A DNA stretch of 64,000 bases from Oleidesulfovibrio sp047973035 (GCF_047973035.1 NZ_JBKEBF010000041.1:67367-131366), one strand, 5' to 3'; positions 17,425 through 26,413 are shown, counted from the first letter of the stretch. Program-made: numbers and translations. Notes: generated by a model not told the origin, from the letters alone.

Positions 17425-18593
17425 TGCGTAAAGTTATCGTGGCCATAGCCGACGGCATGGGCGACCTACCATGCCCGTCCGGCGGGAATAGCCCGCTGCA
17501 ACAGGCTGCCACTCCGACACTAGACTCTATGGCCCGTCACGCAGTGACGGGCCTTTGTCACACTATTCCCCCCATGCAGCCCGCCGGAACAGAAACCGGC
17601 CTGCCTGCCCTGATGGGGTATTCTCCCGAAAAATACAAACTGCCGCGCGGCCCGCTGGAGGCTTTGGGGTACGGCATTTCGCTGGATGCCGACAGCGTCG
17701 TCTGGCGGCTTAATATCGTTTCTATTGATGAACACAGCCTGTTGCATGATTTTTCTGCAGGCCACATAGACAACGAGCTTGCTTTGCCTCTTTTCAGACG
17801 GGCGCAGGCACTAGCACATGAGTCCCTCTTCTGCGTGCAGGGAACATCCTTCAGGCATCTGCTCGTCCAGCGGCACAACAACCCTGATGAAGCATGCGCC
17901 CTGAAAATACCGGCTCCGCATGAGTCACACGGTACACCGCTCCGAGACTTTTTACGCTGCCTGCAATCGGAACCCGACCTGCAACGCCTTATCACAGGCT
18001 GCCTGACTATGCCTGAAAGCATTGCTCCTGACGGAAAGCGGTTAATGCTCTGGCCGTGGGGGCAGGGAAGCAAGCCAACATTGCCGCCATTTGAAGAACT
18101 GCATGGCCGAACAGCCGCCATGGTTGCCGGTATCCCGCTGGCAAAGGGCATTGCCGTTGCCACCGGTATGTCCACACCGGATATTATAGGTTGTACCGGC
18201 GATGAGCACACATGTTACCGCACCAAAGCCGAAATTGCGGCAAGTCTGTTACAGACTCATGAGACTGTCTTTGTTCATCTGGAAGCCACAGACCTGTGCG
18301 GACACAGACAACACTTTGACGACAAGTGCCGTGCCATCGAGCGCTTTGACAGCGAAATCCTGCACCCGCTGAAACAGGCCTGCCCCGATGCGGTCTTCGT
18401 CGTGACCTGCGACCACCTGACGCCGGTGCAGACTGGCAGGCACCACTGCGGGCCTGTGCCGTTTATGCTGCATGACACCAGCCTGCCCGATGTTTGCGGA
18501 AAGCACTTTTGCGAAAAAACAGCCGCCCTGAGCGGTCTGATTATACCCAGCGGCCCCGCACTGCTGCACCTTGCGCTGACGCAAGGAGCCTGA
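17424..18593 (+). CDS. Phosphoglycerate mutase-like phosphotransferase (ApgM family), candidate homoserine kinase
   Basis: A 389-residue member of the archaeal-type cofactor-independent phosphoglycerate mutase group in the alkaline-phosphatase superfamily. Visible features are the metal-binding start 'VIVAIADGMGDLP', 'ATPTLDSMAR', the nucleophile region 'PAGTETGLPALMGYSPEKY', and C-terminal 'VFVHLEATDLCGHRQHFDDKCRAIERFD' and 'VFVVTCDHLTP', which carry metal ligands. The gene directly follows and abuts hom, and no GHMP-type thrB is nearby. Together these suggest that it phosphorylates homoserine, as proposed for some ApgM relatives in amino-acid operons. Glycolytic mutase activity cannot be excluded. 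Confidence 0.75.
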   Translation: MRKVIVAIADGMGDLPCPSGGNSPLQQAATPTLDSMARHAVTGLCHTIPPMQPAGTETGLPALMGYSPEKYKLPRGPLEALGYGISLDADSVVWRLNIVSIDEHSLLHDFSAGHIDNELALPLFRRAQALAHESLFCVQGTSFRHLLVQRHNNPDEACALKIPAPHESHGTPLRDFLRCLQSEPDLQRLITGCLTMPESIAPDGKRLMLWPWGQGSKPTLPPFEELHGRTAAMVAGIPLAKGIAVATGMSTPDIIGCTGDEHTCYRTKAEIAASLLQTHETVFVHLEATDLCGHRQHFDDKCRAIERFDSEILHPLKQACPDAVFVVTCDHLTPVQTGRHHCGPVPFMLHDTSLPDVCGKHFCEKTAALSGLIIPSGPALLHLALTQGA

Positions 18594-18872
18594 AAACGCC
18601 ACCGCCTTTGCTGCTTCAAGTAGCCTGACGGCGATGTCTCCACTTCCGGCAAAGTCCCCCCCCCGCTGCAAGAAGCAATCTGACGGCCTGAGCAGCCCCC
18701 CATCCCAAGCCCCCAGCGAATCATTCCAAACACACAAGTTCATGGTGGCACCAGCAAGCTGTAGCCGCACTGCCTGTTTTGGCGCAAGCCTGAAAAACTC
18801 GTCCGCACCAGTTTTATGGTTATCGGGCAGCGAGATGCACTTATTGCTAAAAATTACAGCATCCTCAAACCT

Positions 18873-18936
18873 AAAAAAAAGCCCACAGCTTCACAAGACG
18901 GAAAAACACCCCACTGCCTGCTACGCTTTTGTGGGC
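18873..18936 (-). terminator. Distal terminator-like structure after mltA
   Basis: On the minus strand a 7-base stem (GCCCACA / TGTGGGC) with a ~40-base loop is followed by eight T residues. It may be a back-up terminator behind the tighter hairpin at 18945-18972. Confidence 0.5.
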
Positions 18937-18944
18937 ATGATAAA

Positions 18945-18972
18945 AGCCCCGATAGAAGTATCTACCGGGGCT
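18945..18972 (-). terminator. Terminator of mltA
   Basis: On the minus strand the hairpin AGCCCCGGTAGA ... TATCGGGGCT is followed by TTTAT. It lies about 80 bases after the mltA stop. Confidence 0.75.
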
Positions 18973-19054
18973 GAATGAAGTCAAAAGAACAACTCAGTAT
19001 CTGCAGTGCCGCTCCGCAAGCCGGAACGCCGCATAATGACTGTCGTTTAAGTGC

Positions 19055-20311
19055 TTATTCTTCCACCTTGGGAATCAACAGATACACGTCACCCTTTGCC
19101 GCAAGATGACCGGCTATAAACTCCGCCTGCTCTCCGCTGCCGCTGAACAGATCTATACGATGCTCTTTAATGGCGCCGCCTGTGTCCTGTGCCAGACCAA
19201 ACCCGCCGAAAGGCACCTCGACATAACTTTTACCGCTCTGTGCTTGTTGTTCCGGTGTGGCAGGCAGCGGGCGGGGTACTGTAAACAGCATGGCACTGCC
19301 TAACGGCAATGTGTTACGGTCAGTGGCAAGGCTGGCCCATGGCGTCAGCACCTGATTAATGCTGCCGTAGGGACCATCGTCTGAAATACGAAAGAACACA
19401 TAGCTGGGATTTGTATTCAGCAGTTCGCGCTCTTCTTCAGGGTGAGCATCAAGATATGCCCGGATAGATTGCATGGATATACCATCCTGCGGCAGTAAGC
19501 CGCGCTCTTTCATCACCCTTCCAAGCGATACATATTCCCTGCCGTTCTTCCCTGCATAGAGCACATGCTTTTCGCTGCCGTCCGGCATGATAAGCCTGCC
19601 GGAACCCTGCACCTGCAAAAAGAAAATATCCGCAAGATCCTGCACCCATGCGACTTCCAGCCCCCGACCTTGCAGAGCCTTTTTCGAGTCGATGGCCTCG
19701 CGGTCAAAATACGGGAGAATTTCATCCCCCTCAATGCGATAGGTCAGCACCTCCCCCTTCCAGCGGGGGTGAAACTGCTCCAGCCGTACGGTTTTCAGGT
19801 CTGCAGGCTTGCCATAAATAGGAAACGGATACGCAGCCGTGCGCTCAGGAGATGCGTGGATGTACGGCTCATAATAGCCGGTAAACAGAGGCTGCGGCTC
19901 TAGCCGCAATAACGTGAAGTATTGCGCCAGCAGTTCCGGCTCCGCATCCAGACGCGGCAACAGCCCGAGCAGCAAATGCAGGGTGGACTCCAACTGGCCC
20001 CACGTAATCTTCCGGCCATACTTATCAAGAGCCAGACCATCTGCGGGACGACGCGTTACATAAGCAAGACTCCGCTCCACGGCAGGCTGCAGATCGGCCC
20101 AGGACGTTACCCCCTGAGCTTTGATATCCAGCAGGCGCACTACCTTTTGCGCTTCTGCAGTCTCTAACGGGCGAAACATCGGTTCCAGTTGCGGCTCGGG
20201 CTTCGGCGCACAGCCACCGATAACCAGAACAGTCAGGCAGCTGCAAACAGCCAGCCACCGCAACGTGCTACGAAATAAAAACAATCGGGGAAATTCAACA
20301 CGTTTATTCAC
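19055..20311 (-). CDS. mltA: Membrane-bound lytic murein transglycosylase A (MltA family lipoprotein)
   Basis: Cleaves the glycan strands of peptidoglycan to 1,6-anhydro products. The GTG start at 20311 has GAGG six bases upstream; a TTG start at 20332 gives 425 residues but has no ribosome site. A signal sequence ends in the lipobox VIGGC. The MltA core follows ('PLFTGYYEPYIHASPERT', 'VQGSGRLIMPDGS', 'YAGKNGREYVSLGR'). The C-terminal 3D domain 'GFGLAQDTGGAIKEHRIDLFSG' carries the three conserved aspartates. The protein would sit on a membrane facing the periplasm. Confidence 0.93.
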   Translation of the reverse strand: MNKRVEFPRLFLFRSTLRWLAVCSCLTVLVIGGCAPKPEPQLEPMFRPLETAEAQKVVRLLDIKAQGVTSWADLQPAVERSLAYVTRRPADGLALDKYGRKITWGQLESTLHLLLGLLPRLDAEPELLAQYFTLLRLEPQPLFTGYYEPYIHASPERTAAYPFPIYGKPADLKTVRLEQFHPRWKGEVLTYRIEGDEILPYFDREAIDSKKALQGRGLEVAWVQDLADIFFLQVQGSGRLIMPDGSEKHVLYAGKNGREYVSLGRVMKERGLLPQDGISMQSIRAYLDAHPEEERELLNTNPSYVFFRISDDGPYGSINQVLTPWASLATDRNTLPLGSAMLFTVPRPLPATPEQQAQSGKSYVEVPFGGFGLAQDTGGAIKEHRIDLFSGSGEQAEFIAGHLAAKGDVYLLIPKVEE

Positions 20312-20516
20312 AAACAACCTCAGTCTTCTCAAAGTGATTCAATTGTATCGATCAGATTCGATGCAGCCCCATACAACGGTTCCACCAACCCCGCGAACCC
20401 GCTGCCTGCAAAAAATCAAATACTCCTGCCATATGGGATGTTACCTATTATACTAGCATTCAGGCAGGCCATAGCAGAACAGGCAATCTGCACCCGCGCA
20501 GCCAAGGATATCGACA

Positions 20517-22772
20517 ATGCAAGTAAAATTAAGTTTTCAGTCAATGGCTATACGTATCATTCTGCTTATCACAGCGGCGTTAGTCCTTCAGACAGGCTTT
20601 TTCCTTGCTTATTCAACATGGAGCCTGAACAACTTTGCACAGTCTGAAGGCGAACGCTTTCGCGCAGCAGAGACAGAAAAAGTCAAAACGCAGCTGCGCA
20701 CTATGGTCAGCGTGGCTGAAAGTACACTGAAAAGCTATTACGAACGCTCTGCCGACATGGAGCTGCTAAAAAAAGAAGCTGCAGCACCTCTCAAGCGTCT
20801 GGTTGATACCACATCTTCGCAACTACACCAGCATTACCTGAAAAATGAACGCATTTTACCAGAAACTTCGTTGCGGTCCGACCTGTTATCCATGGTGCGG
20901 GGCATCCGTTACGACGAAGACAATTACTTTTTCATCTTCAACGAAACAGGCACGGTTCTCGCCCATCCCAGTCCTTCGATTGAAGGCCGCAGCCTGTACG
21001 ACATGCAGGACAAAAACGGCGTCTATCTCTTTCGCGAAATGATAAAAGTGGCCCAGCAGCATGGCGAAGGCAGTGTAGCCTATGTGTGGCCCAAAACCAA
21101 AGGGGCCGAGGCCACACCTAAAATTTCATGGGTACGCATGTTGCCGGAACTGGGGTGGATTATTGGCACCGGTGCATGGATTGACGACCAGAGTGCACGC
21201 CTGCAACAGGAGGCCATTCAGGCCGTGGCTGGAAAGGTTCTGGAAGACGGCAATTACTTCTGGATACATGATTTTTCGCTGCACATGATTCGCAACCCGT
21301 TGCGTCCCGACCTCGACGGAAAAGATGTATCCGGCGTAAAGGACAAACGCGGAAAGCTGATCTTCAAAGCAATGGAAGAAGCTGTAAAAGATACAGGCGA
21401 AGGATATGTTGATTATTGGTGGCCCAAACCGGACGAACAGGGCGATTTTCCCAAAATATCTTACGTACGGTTGTTCAAGCCGTGGGGGTGGGTTCTCGGA
21501 CTGGGCGTATATACGGATGCCATCGATACAGCCGTAGCGGCAGAACGCAATTCTTTACTCTCCCAAGCCGCAGAACTTCGCTTTGATACTTTTCTGATCT
21601 CCGCTGTATTTCTGCTGTTCATGCTTGTCATCAGCATAATTCTTATCCGTGTGAACCTTTCTGCTCCGCTTTCCGCCTTACTGAAATATACAGGCACAGT
21701 GGCAGACGGTAATCTTGATGCAGAGCCAGACAGCAAGTTCCGGGGCGAACTGGCAGAACTGCGCAATGACCTTATCCGCATGGTGCAAAGCCTTAAGGAA
21801 AAAATTGGAGAGGCTGCAGCGCTGGCAAAAAAAAGTGAAGCAGAAAGCGAGCGGGCGCGACAAGCGGTAGAAGAAGCGGAACAGGCACGCCATATGGCAG
21901 ATCAGGCACGCCGCACGGCTTTGAACGATGCAGCGGACTCTCTGGAAGGTGCTGTGGAAGAGTTGGCCATGACTTCTGAAGGTTTTTCGCACCAGATAGA
22001 TGAAGTAGCCCGCAGTGCTCAGATTCAATCAGACAAGTTGAGCCAGACTGCTGATGCCATGGAGCAGATGAACAACAGTGTCGACAGAGTCGTTAACAAT
22101 GCCGGTCATGCGCATGAGGCTACCGCCGGAAGCAGAGATACGGCAGCACAAGGGGCTGACATTGTAAAATATTCCGTGGCAGCCATGGAAAACGTTCAAA
22201 AGCTGGCAGAAACACTTAAAAACGACATGCTCGCACTGGGAGATCAGACAGAGTCCATAGGAAAAATCATGTCGGTAATTAACGACATTGCAGACCAGAC
22301 AAATCTGCTGGCGCTGAACGCCGCCATCGAAGCGGCCCGGGCAGGCGATGCAGGACGGGGTTTTGCAGTAGTCGCAGATGAAGTGCGTAAGCTTGCAGAA
22401 AAGACCATGAGCGCTACAGGCGAAGTGGGAGGAGCAATTAGCGCCATCCAGCAAGCCACGACAAATAATATGGAAAACGCACAGCAAGCTGCGGAGGCAA
22501 TCAGCAGCGCTACCCTGCTGGTTCAGGAATCCGGCGAGGCTCTTGCCCGTATCGTGACACAGTCCGGCGAAGCAGCCAGTCAAGTGGATTCCATTAATGC
22601 AGCAACGGCAGAGCAAGCCCATGCCTGCAACGAGATTACTTCCGCCGTGGATGAAGTTACACGCATCGCCGCAGAAACGGCCATGGGAATGGATTCCGCC
22701 CGCGAAGCAATCTTACGTCTGACCAGTCTCAGCGAATCACTTACAGACATGGTGAGAAAGCTGAGAACATGA
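20517..22772 (+). CDS. Methyl-accepting chemotaxis protein with tandem Cache domains
   Basis: A 751-residue chemoreceptor. TM1 is at ~11-31. Two periplasmic single-Cache modules follow (~60-340), each with a 'DNYFFIFN'/'GNYFWIHD' start and 'WVLGLGVYTD'-type end. TM2 is at ~360-383, then a HAMP domain and a long signalling coiled coil ending at RKLRT. The kinase-control tip reads 'NDIADQTNLLALNAAIEAARAGDAGRGFAVVADEVRKLAEK'. There is no C-terminal pentapeptide for tethering CheR/CheB. Cache ligands are often small organic acids or amines, but this one is unknown. Monocistronic, with a stem-loop just downstream. Confidence 0.95.
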   Translation: MQVKLSFQSMAIRIILLITAALVLQTGFFLAYSTWSLNNFAQSEGERFRAAETEKVKTQLRTMVSVAESTLKSYYERSADMELLKKEAAAPLKRLVDTTSSQLHQHYLKNERILPETSLRSDLLSMVRGIRYDEDNYFFIFNETGTVLAHPSPSIEGRSLYDMQDKNGVYLFREMIKVAQQHGEGSVAYVWPKTKGAEATPKISWVRMLPELGWIIGTGAWIDDQSARLQQEAIQAVAGKVLEDGNYFWIHDFSLHMIRNPLRPDLDGKDVSGVKDKRGKLIFKAMEEAVKDTGEGYVDYWWPKPDEQGDFPKISYVRLFKPWGWVLGLGVYTDAIDTAVAAERNSLLSQAAELRFDTFLISAVFLLFMLVISIILIRVNLSAPLSALLKYTGTVADGNLDAEPDSKFRGELAELRNDLIRMVQSLKEKIGEAAALAKKSEAESERARQAVEEAEQARHMADQARRTALNDAADSLEGAVEELAMTSEGFSHQIDEVARSAQIQSDKLSQTADAMEQMNNSVDRVVNNAGHAHEATAGSRDTAAQGADIVKYSVAAMENVQKLAETLKNDMLALGDQTESIGKIMSVINDIADQTNLLALNAAIEAARAGDAGRGFAVVADEVRKLAEKTMSATGEVGGAISAIQQATTNNMENAQQAAEAISSATLLVQESGEALARIVTQSGEAASQVDSINAATAEQAHACNEITSAVDEVTRIAAETAMGMDSAREAILRLTSLSESLTDMVRKLRT

Positions 22773-22781
22773 CATAATCGT

Positions 22782-22829
22782 GCCGTGCCTTCCTGCGGTA
22801 TTCGACTGAATGTATCAGACAGGCACGGC
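22782..22829 (+). terminator. Possible terminator after the chemoreceptor
   Basis: Eight-base arms GCCGTGCC and GGCACGGC, with a ~32-base loop, are followed by TCTTTC. Weak T-run. Confidence 0.45.
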
Positions 22830-22944
22830 TCTTTCGCTCATTCCTGAAATATTCCGCACCGTCATGCACTTTTTGCCTGTACCGTCAGGATGGGCTATGG
22901 TGCTTTTTTTCCAATACTTCACCTGATCTTCCGGAGATTATATA

Positions 22945-23358
22945 ATGAGCGACTTTCCTACTCCCGAAACGTGGCTTGCCCATCGTATTTCATATGGTGA
23001 AACAGATACCATGGGCGTGGTGTATTACGCCGAGTATCTGCACTTTTTCGAACGTGCCCGCAGCGAGTTTATCCGTGAACGCGGTATGAGCTATAAGGAA
23101 GTGGAAGAAAAAGATATTCAGCTGCCCGTGCGGGAAGCAAACTGTCGTTACCGCCGCCCTGCAAGGTTTGACGGCCTTATCAAAATACGCGCAGGCATTA
23201 CGGAATGGAGCCGCGCGTCATTGACGTTTGTTTACGAAATCTGGAACGAAGATAAGACCACATTGCTGTGTACCGGCTCGACTCAACATGCCTGTGTGAG
23301 CTCTAAAGGACGGCCGGTTGCAGTGCCTGAGTGGTTGAAAAATCTTTTTACCGCGTAA
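22945..23358 (+). CDS. ybgC: Acyl-CoA thioesterase, YbgC/4-hydroxybenzoyl-CoA thioesterase family
   Basis: A 137-residue hot-dog-fold protein that hydrolyses acyl-CoA thioesters. The catalytic Asp21 sits in the motif GETDTMGVVYYAEYLHFFERAR, followed by 'LPVREANCRYRRPARFDGLIKIRAGI'. In Tol-Pal-containing bacteria YbgC is linked to phospholipid metabolism, but no tol genes are next to it here, so the physiological substrate is open. GGAG stands 9 bases before the ATG. Confidence 0.9.
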   Translation: MSDFPTPETWLAHRISYGETDTMGVVYYAEYLHFFERARSEFIRERGMSYKEVEEKDIQLPVREANCRYRRPARFDGLIKIRAGITEWSRASLTFVYEIWNEDKTTLLCTGSTQHACVSSKGRPVAVPEWLKNLFTA

Positions 23359-23992
23359 CCGGTTCTGCTCTTTATTTTGGACATGCGAACAGCCTGTTTC
23401 TATGTTTGACCGGCAGCAACCCCGTATAGGGGAGGACCTTGACGACCTCCCTCGAAGAGAGGATTGCCTTTTTGTCGCGGCACTGCCGGATAGAGAGCTG
23501 CGGGATGTGCCTGCCGGTGAGCACTCCATGAGTCTGCGACGGGTCTTGGGCGTGGAATATGCCGGCGTGCAGGAACGCGGAAAGTCCGTGAGCTGGGGCG
23601 GCTGGGAAGCGGCATGTGGCCTGCTGTATGGCGGACTTTGAAGAAGGGTTGGACACGGACGCATCCAGCGCGGAGATGCGCGTAGTGGGTATGTACTTGC
23701 TGTTCGTCTGACAACCTGCTTTCTATCCGCACCCCGGCCATTGCTACCTGACAGAAAGCATTCGCCATATCTGGCAACCAAGACCATTCAGCCAACAAAA
23801 AGATTCTAACGACAGATTACGAAGCTCTTATCTGGCTGAGAAGTCCTGATTTCAAGTCAGACAGGCTGCATTCCGGCTTTATCCGATAAGCCGGAATGGC
23901 AGAAGGCAACCCCTAACCATCGCGGTCAGATTGCATAGTATTCCATCATGTTATTGACGTAACAGCCCACCCTGCTTATTGTCCCCTCCATC
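23359..23992. other. 630-base interval without a convincing gene, possibly a decayed gene
   Basis: The first ~350 bases are GC-rich and carry overlapping short frames on both strands. On the plus strand a 79-residue frame at 23402-23641 stops. A second, shifted frame starting at ATG 23628 continues as MADFEEGLDTDASSAEMRVV and ends at a stop near 23711. The shift could reflect a frameshifted remnant, but neither piece is recognised. A perfect inverted repeat lies at 23869-23898. Confidence 0.35.
23869..23898. repeat. Perfect 11-base inverted repeat upstream of the amidohydrolase
   Basis: Arms CATTCCGGCTT and AAGCCGGAATG with an 8-base centre. No T-run on either side, so it is not an obvious terminator. 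It ends 95 bases before the amidohydrolase ATG and could be a protein-binding or RNA-structure element. Confidence 0.7.
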
Positions 23993-24781
23993 ATGCTTCT
24001 CGATATCCATACTCACGCGTTTCATCCAAAGATTGCTCACAAAGCCCTCGCGCACCTTCAAGGCCACTACGGTATTCCGCCTGTAGGTTCCGGCCTGCTG
24101 GAAGACCTTGATTCTACCATCCGCAAAGCAGGGCTGGACGGTTATGTGGTGCATACGGCGGCTACTGCGGCAGCTCAGGTTGTTCCTGCCAACAATTTTG
24201 CCATGGCGCTCAGCGAAAGCTGCCCGCGTGCCATTGCCTTCGGCAGTGTCCATCCGGATTATGAAGAGTGGGAAGCACAGCTTAGGCGGCTTAAATCTCA
24301 TGGAATTCGCGGCATCAAGCTGCATCCGGAATTCCAGAATGTATGGTTGACCGACCCCAGACTGGAGCCCATTTTTGAAGCAATCGGCGATACGTTCATC
24401 GTGATGTGCCATATGGGCGATGACCTGCCGCCAGATCAGAACCATTCATGCCCGTTTAAACTGGCTGCACTGGTGAAAAAATTCCCCAAAGTGCAGTTCA
24501 TCGCTGCGCACCTTGGCGGCTACCGGCACTGGAAATATGCGCTGGATGTTCTGGCAGGGACAAGCGTCTACATGGATACCTCAAGCTCGTTGCAGTATAT
24601 CGACGATGAGACTCTTCAGGCGTTGTGGCGCAAGCACCCGCGCGAAAAATTTCTCTTCGGCAGTGACTGGCCTCTTTTCGACCCTGCAGACGAAATGAAG
24701 TTGTTGTCAAAACGCCTGAAACTTTCAGACAGCGATCTTTCGGACCTGCTCAGTAACGGAGCAAAGGCACTGGGATTATAA
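23993..24781 (+). CDS. Amidohydrolase family metal-dependent hydrolase
   Basis: A 262-residue TIM-barrel hydrolase of the Amidohydro_2 (ACMSD-like) group. Metal-binding His6 and His8 lie in LLDIHTHAFHP. Further ligands are in 'GIKLHPEFQ', 'FIVMCHMGDDLP', 'FIAAHLGGYRHW' and the final Asp in 'FLFGSDWPLFDP'. Members hydrolyse or decarboxylate cyclic or aromatic acids; the substrate here cannot be inferred. The ribosome site before the ATG is poor. It is monocistronic and followed by a strong bidirectional terminator. Confidence 0.88.
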   Translation: MLLDIHTHAFHPKIAHKALAHLQGHYGIPPVGSGLLEDLDSTIRKAGLDGYVVHTAATAAAQVVPANNFAMALSESCPRAIAFGSVHPDYEEWEAQLRRLKSHGIRGIKLHPEFQNVWLTDPRLEPIFEAIGDTFIVMCHMGDDLPPDQNHSCPFKLAALVKKFPKVQFIAAHLGGYRHWKYALDVLAGTSVYMDTSSSLQYIDDETLQALWRKHPREKFLFGSDWPLFDPADEMKLLSKRLKLSDSDLSDLLSNGAKALGL

Positions 24782-24800
24782 AAATTAATTCTGCTCATCA

Positions 24801-24840
24801 AAAAAGCACCGGATTGAATCAGTCCGGTGCTTTTATTTTT
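24801..24840 (+). terminator. Bidirectional terminator after the amidohydrolase
   Basis: AAAAAGCACCGGA ... TCCGGTGCTTTTATTTTT: a 9-base GC-rich stem flanked by A-run and T-run, so it can work on both strands. Confidence 0.85.
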
Positions 24841-25011
24841 CGATATACCGTCTGCTGACAGAAACGACACAGCGTATAAGCCACAGCTACTGCCGCATCT
24901 GCTTCTCAGGCAGCTACGTTCACCGCGCAAGACAGCTTAAGACCTGCAACAGAAGTGCATAGCGCCTCATCAAGGCGACAATACAGGCTGCCCGCTACAT
25001 GGTTCGGCGTG

Positions 25012-25356
25012 CTAGCCGAAAAGCTTTTCGGGGGGGCGCCGTTCCGGCACGACCTGATGCTCAATGGTTTCGTCGTTCCACTCTTTAGTAACATACAAAC
25101 CGCAGAAGCATGCGCCGAATTCTTCCATATCAGGGTCGCGGTACACACAAGGGCAGATAATATCCCTGTCTGCTTCGTATTCGCCAATGGCAAGGCGACA
25201 CGGACACGCCATGTAGCCGTAGCGTTCCTTGGTAGCCAGCAGGCTTTCCATCAAAGGCATGGTCATGCCCATGTCTTTGTTAAAGTAATAGCCTTTGGGT
25301 TCCTGAAATTTCTTCAGCATTTCAAACAGCTGTTCAGGGGGCATGGTCTTGCTCAT
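25012..25356 (-). CDS. Ferredoxin:thioredoxin reductase, catalytic subunit
   Basis: Iron-sulfur disulfide reductase that passes electrons from ferredoxin to a thioredoxin-fold partner. The 114 residues contain the three family cysteine motifs: CPCR at 51-54, CPC at 68-70 and C83-F84-C85. The plant enzyme has a CHC with a functional histidine at the last site; here it is Phe. No variable subunit (FtrB) is visible, as is usual in anaerobes. The start overlaps the upstream glutaredoxin gene by 4 bases, so the two are coupled and probably form an electron-transfer pair. Confidence 0.93.
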   Translation of the reverse strand: MSKTMPPEQLFEMLKKFQEPKGYYFNKDMGMTMPLMESLLATKERYGYMACPCRLAIGEYEADRDIICPCVYRDPDMEEFGACFCGLYVTKEWNDETIEHQVVPERRPPEKLFG

Positions 25357-25616
25357 AAGTCCAGAGCCTCCTCGATCTGGTCTTTGTGGAACCCGACAAT
25401 CACGGCACCGCCGTTATTGACTACTAATGTAGGAAAGGAAAGCTTGGGGTTATGCTTTTTGATGGTGGAAATCGTATCGCTACGCTCTTCACCAGCCAGC
25501 ATGTCTACATACACACACTCGAAAGCAATCTCGTTTTCCTCAAGGAACTCTTTGCACTTTTTACAGTGTATGCACGTGGACAGCGCATACAGTTGCACAT
25601 TGCTTTTGTCAGCCAT
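25353..25616 (-). CDS. Glutaredoxin-like protein
   Basis: An 87-residue thioredoxin-fold protein starting MADKSNVQLYALSTCIHC. The redox motif is C15-I-H-C18, followed closely by a further cysteine (KKC21). The cis-proline region is 'LSFPTLVVNNGGAVIVGFHKDQIEEAL'. The start was chosen here because a longer frame to 25757 overlaps the upstream gene and has no family match. Overlap with the FTR catalytic subunit suggests that it is that enzyme's substrate rather than a glutathione-dependent glutaredoxin. Confidence 0.88.
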   Translation of the reverse strand: MADKSNVQLYALSTCIHCKKCKEFLEENEIAFECVYVDMLAGEERSDTISTIKKHNPKLSFPTLVVNNGGAVIVGFHKDQIEEALDL

Positions 25617-25698
25617 GACGCTTCCTTTTCTGAGAGGGTTAGTTTCTTTTTCTGCATACCAAGGAGAGCCTTGGTTGACAATGCAAAGCGGCGGATAA

Positions 25699-26202
25699 TC
25701 AGTCCAGAAAGTTCGCAAGTTCGCGTGCAACCATGCGGATACATTCATCCTGATCATAGGCTGTCATCTCGCCCCAGCCTTCATGGCCGGGACGCGAAAG
25801 AACAAACCGTTCGCCATCTTTAAGGGCAGCCTCAAGGGCCTCTTTTCCGCCGGCAAGCGGCACTATCTGCACCCTGTGCCGGACAAGCAGCACAGGCTTT
25901 TCACCGTTTTTTTCCGGCAGAGTAATCAGCAGCCCTTCATCTGACAACATAGCTGTAAAACGGCGGGAAGCGGGTAATGCCTCGCGCATATCTTCGGCAG
26001 CCTGCAAAACCGGACGCAGCCGCTGCAGACTCATTTCGCGAAGAAGTTTTACAGTTTCTTCCGGCGCTTTCTGCCGTTCATGTTTACGGCGGAGTTCTTC
26101 TTCCAGCAAAAGACGCGGAGGTTTACGTTCCTGCAACCACGCTCGTACCAGCCAGACCACGGCAATTAGAAATATAACACCCAGCAACAGGTTGATATAC
26201 AT
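25699..26202 (-). CDS. Membrane-anchored protein of unknown function
   Basis: A 167-residue protein with one N-terminal transmembrane helix (~4-22, 'LLLGVIFLIAVVWLVRAWL') and then a charged, probably helical cytoplasmic stretch ('LLLEEELRRKHERQKAPEETVKLLREM'). The soluble C-terminal part contains 'RFVLSRPGHEGWGEMTAYDQDECIRMVARELANF'. I do not recognise a family. GGAGG lies 6 bases before the ATG. About 80 bases separate it from the glutaredoxin and FTR genes, so it may belong to the same transcript. Confidence 0.7.
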   Translation of the reverse strand: MYINLLLGVIFLIAVVWLVRAWLQERKPPRLLLEEELRRKHERQKAPEETVKLLREMSLQRLRPVLQAAEDMREALPASRRFTAMLSDEGLLITLPEKNGEKPVLLVRHRVQIVPLAGGKEALEAALKDGERFVLSRPGHEGWGEMTAYDQDECIRMVARELANFLD

Positions 26203-26282
26203 TGAGCCTCCGGTTTCCTGTTATTTTTCAAATATAACGTGAAAGGATTCGATTTTCCAGTGGCATGATTTTGTATCAGGGG

Positions 26283-26312
26283 TTGACATCTTTCTGTAAC
26301 TCTCTCTATGGA
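26283..26312 (+). promoter_or_regulatory. Candidate promoter of the EF-G paralogue
   Basis: TTGACA at 26283-26288, 18-base spacer, TATGGA at 26307-26312, about 100 bases before the ATG. The resulting leader would contain a small perfect hairpin at 26361-26376 (CCCCTG-cacg-CAGGGG). Confidence 0.5.
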
Positions 26313-26413
26313 TTAGACTCGCAGTACCCGAAAAAGGGTCTGTCTCAGCATAGGACAACACCCCTGCACGCAGGGGCAAATTCCCCGATACACACGTTAC
26401 AAGGGAGAGCTAC

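Larger units (their letters stand above)
18594..19054. other. Convergent intergenic region between the hom operon and mltA
   Basis: About 460 bases with no gene. The part nearest mltA carries two terminator-like structures for the minus strand; the part after the plus-strand operon shows no clear terminator. Confidence 0.4.

Noticed and set aside
23218..23798. Minus-strand frames of 132-189 codons behind ybgC
   Set aside because: Very rich in Arg, Pro and Ser, overlap ybgC or the GC-rich spacer, no recognisable motif; look like shadow frames.
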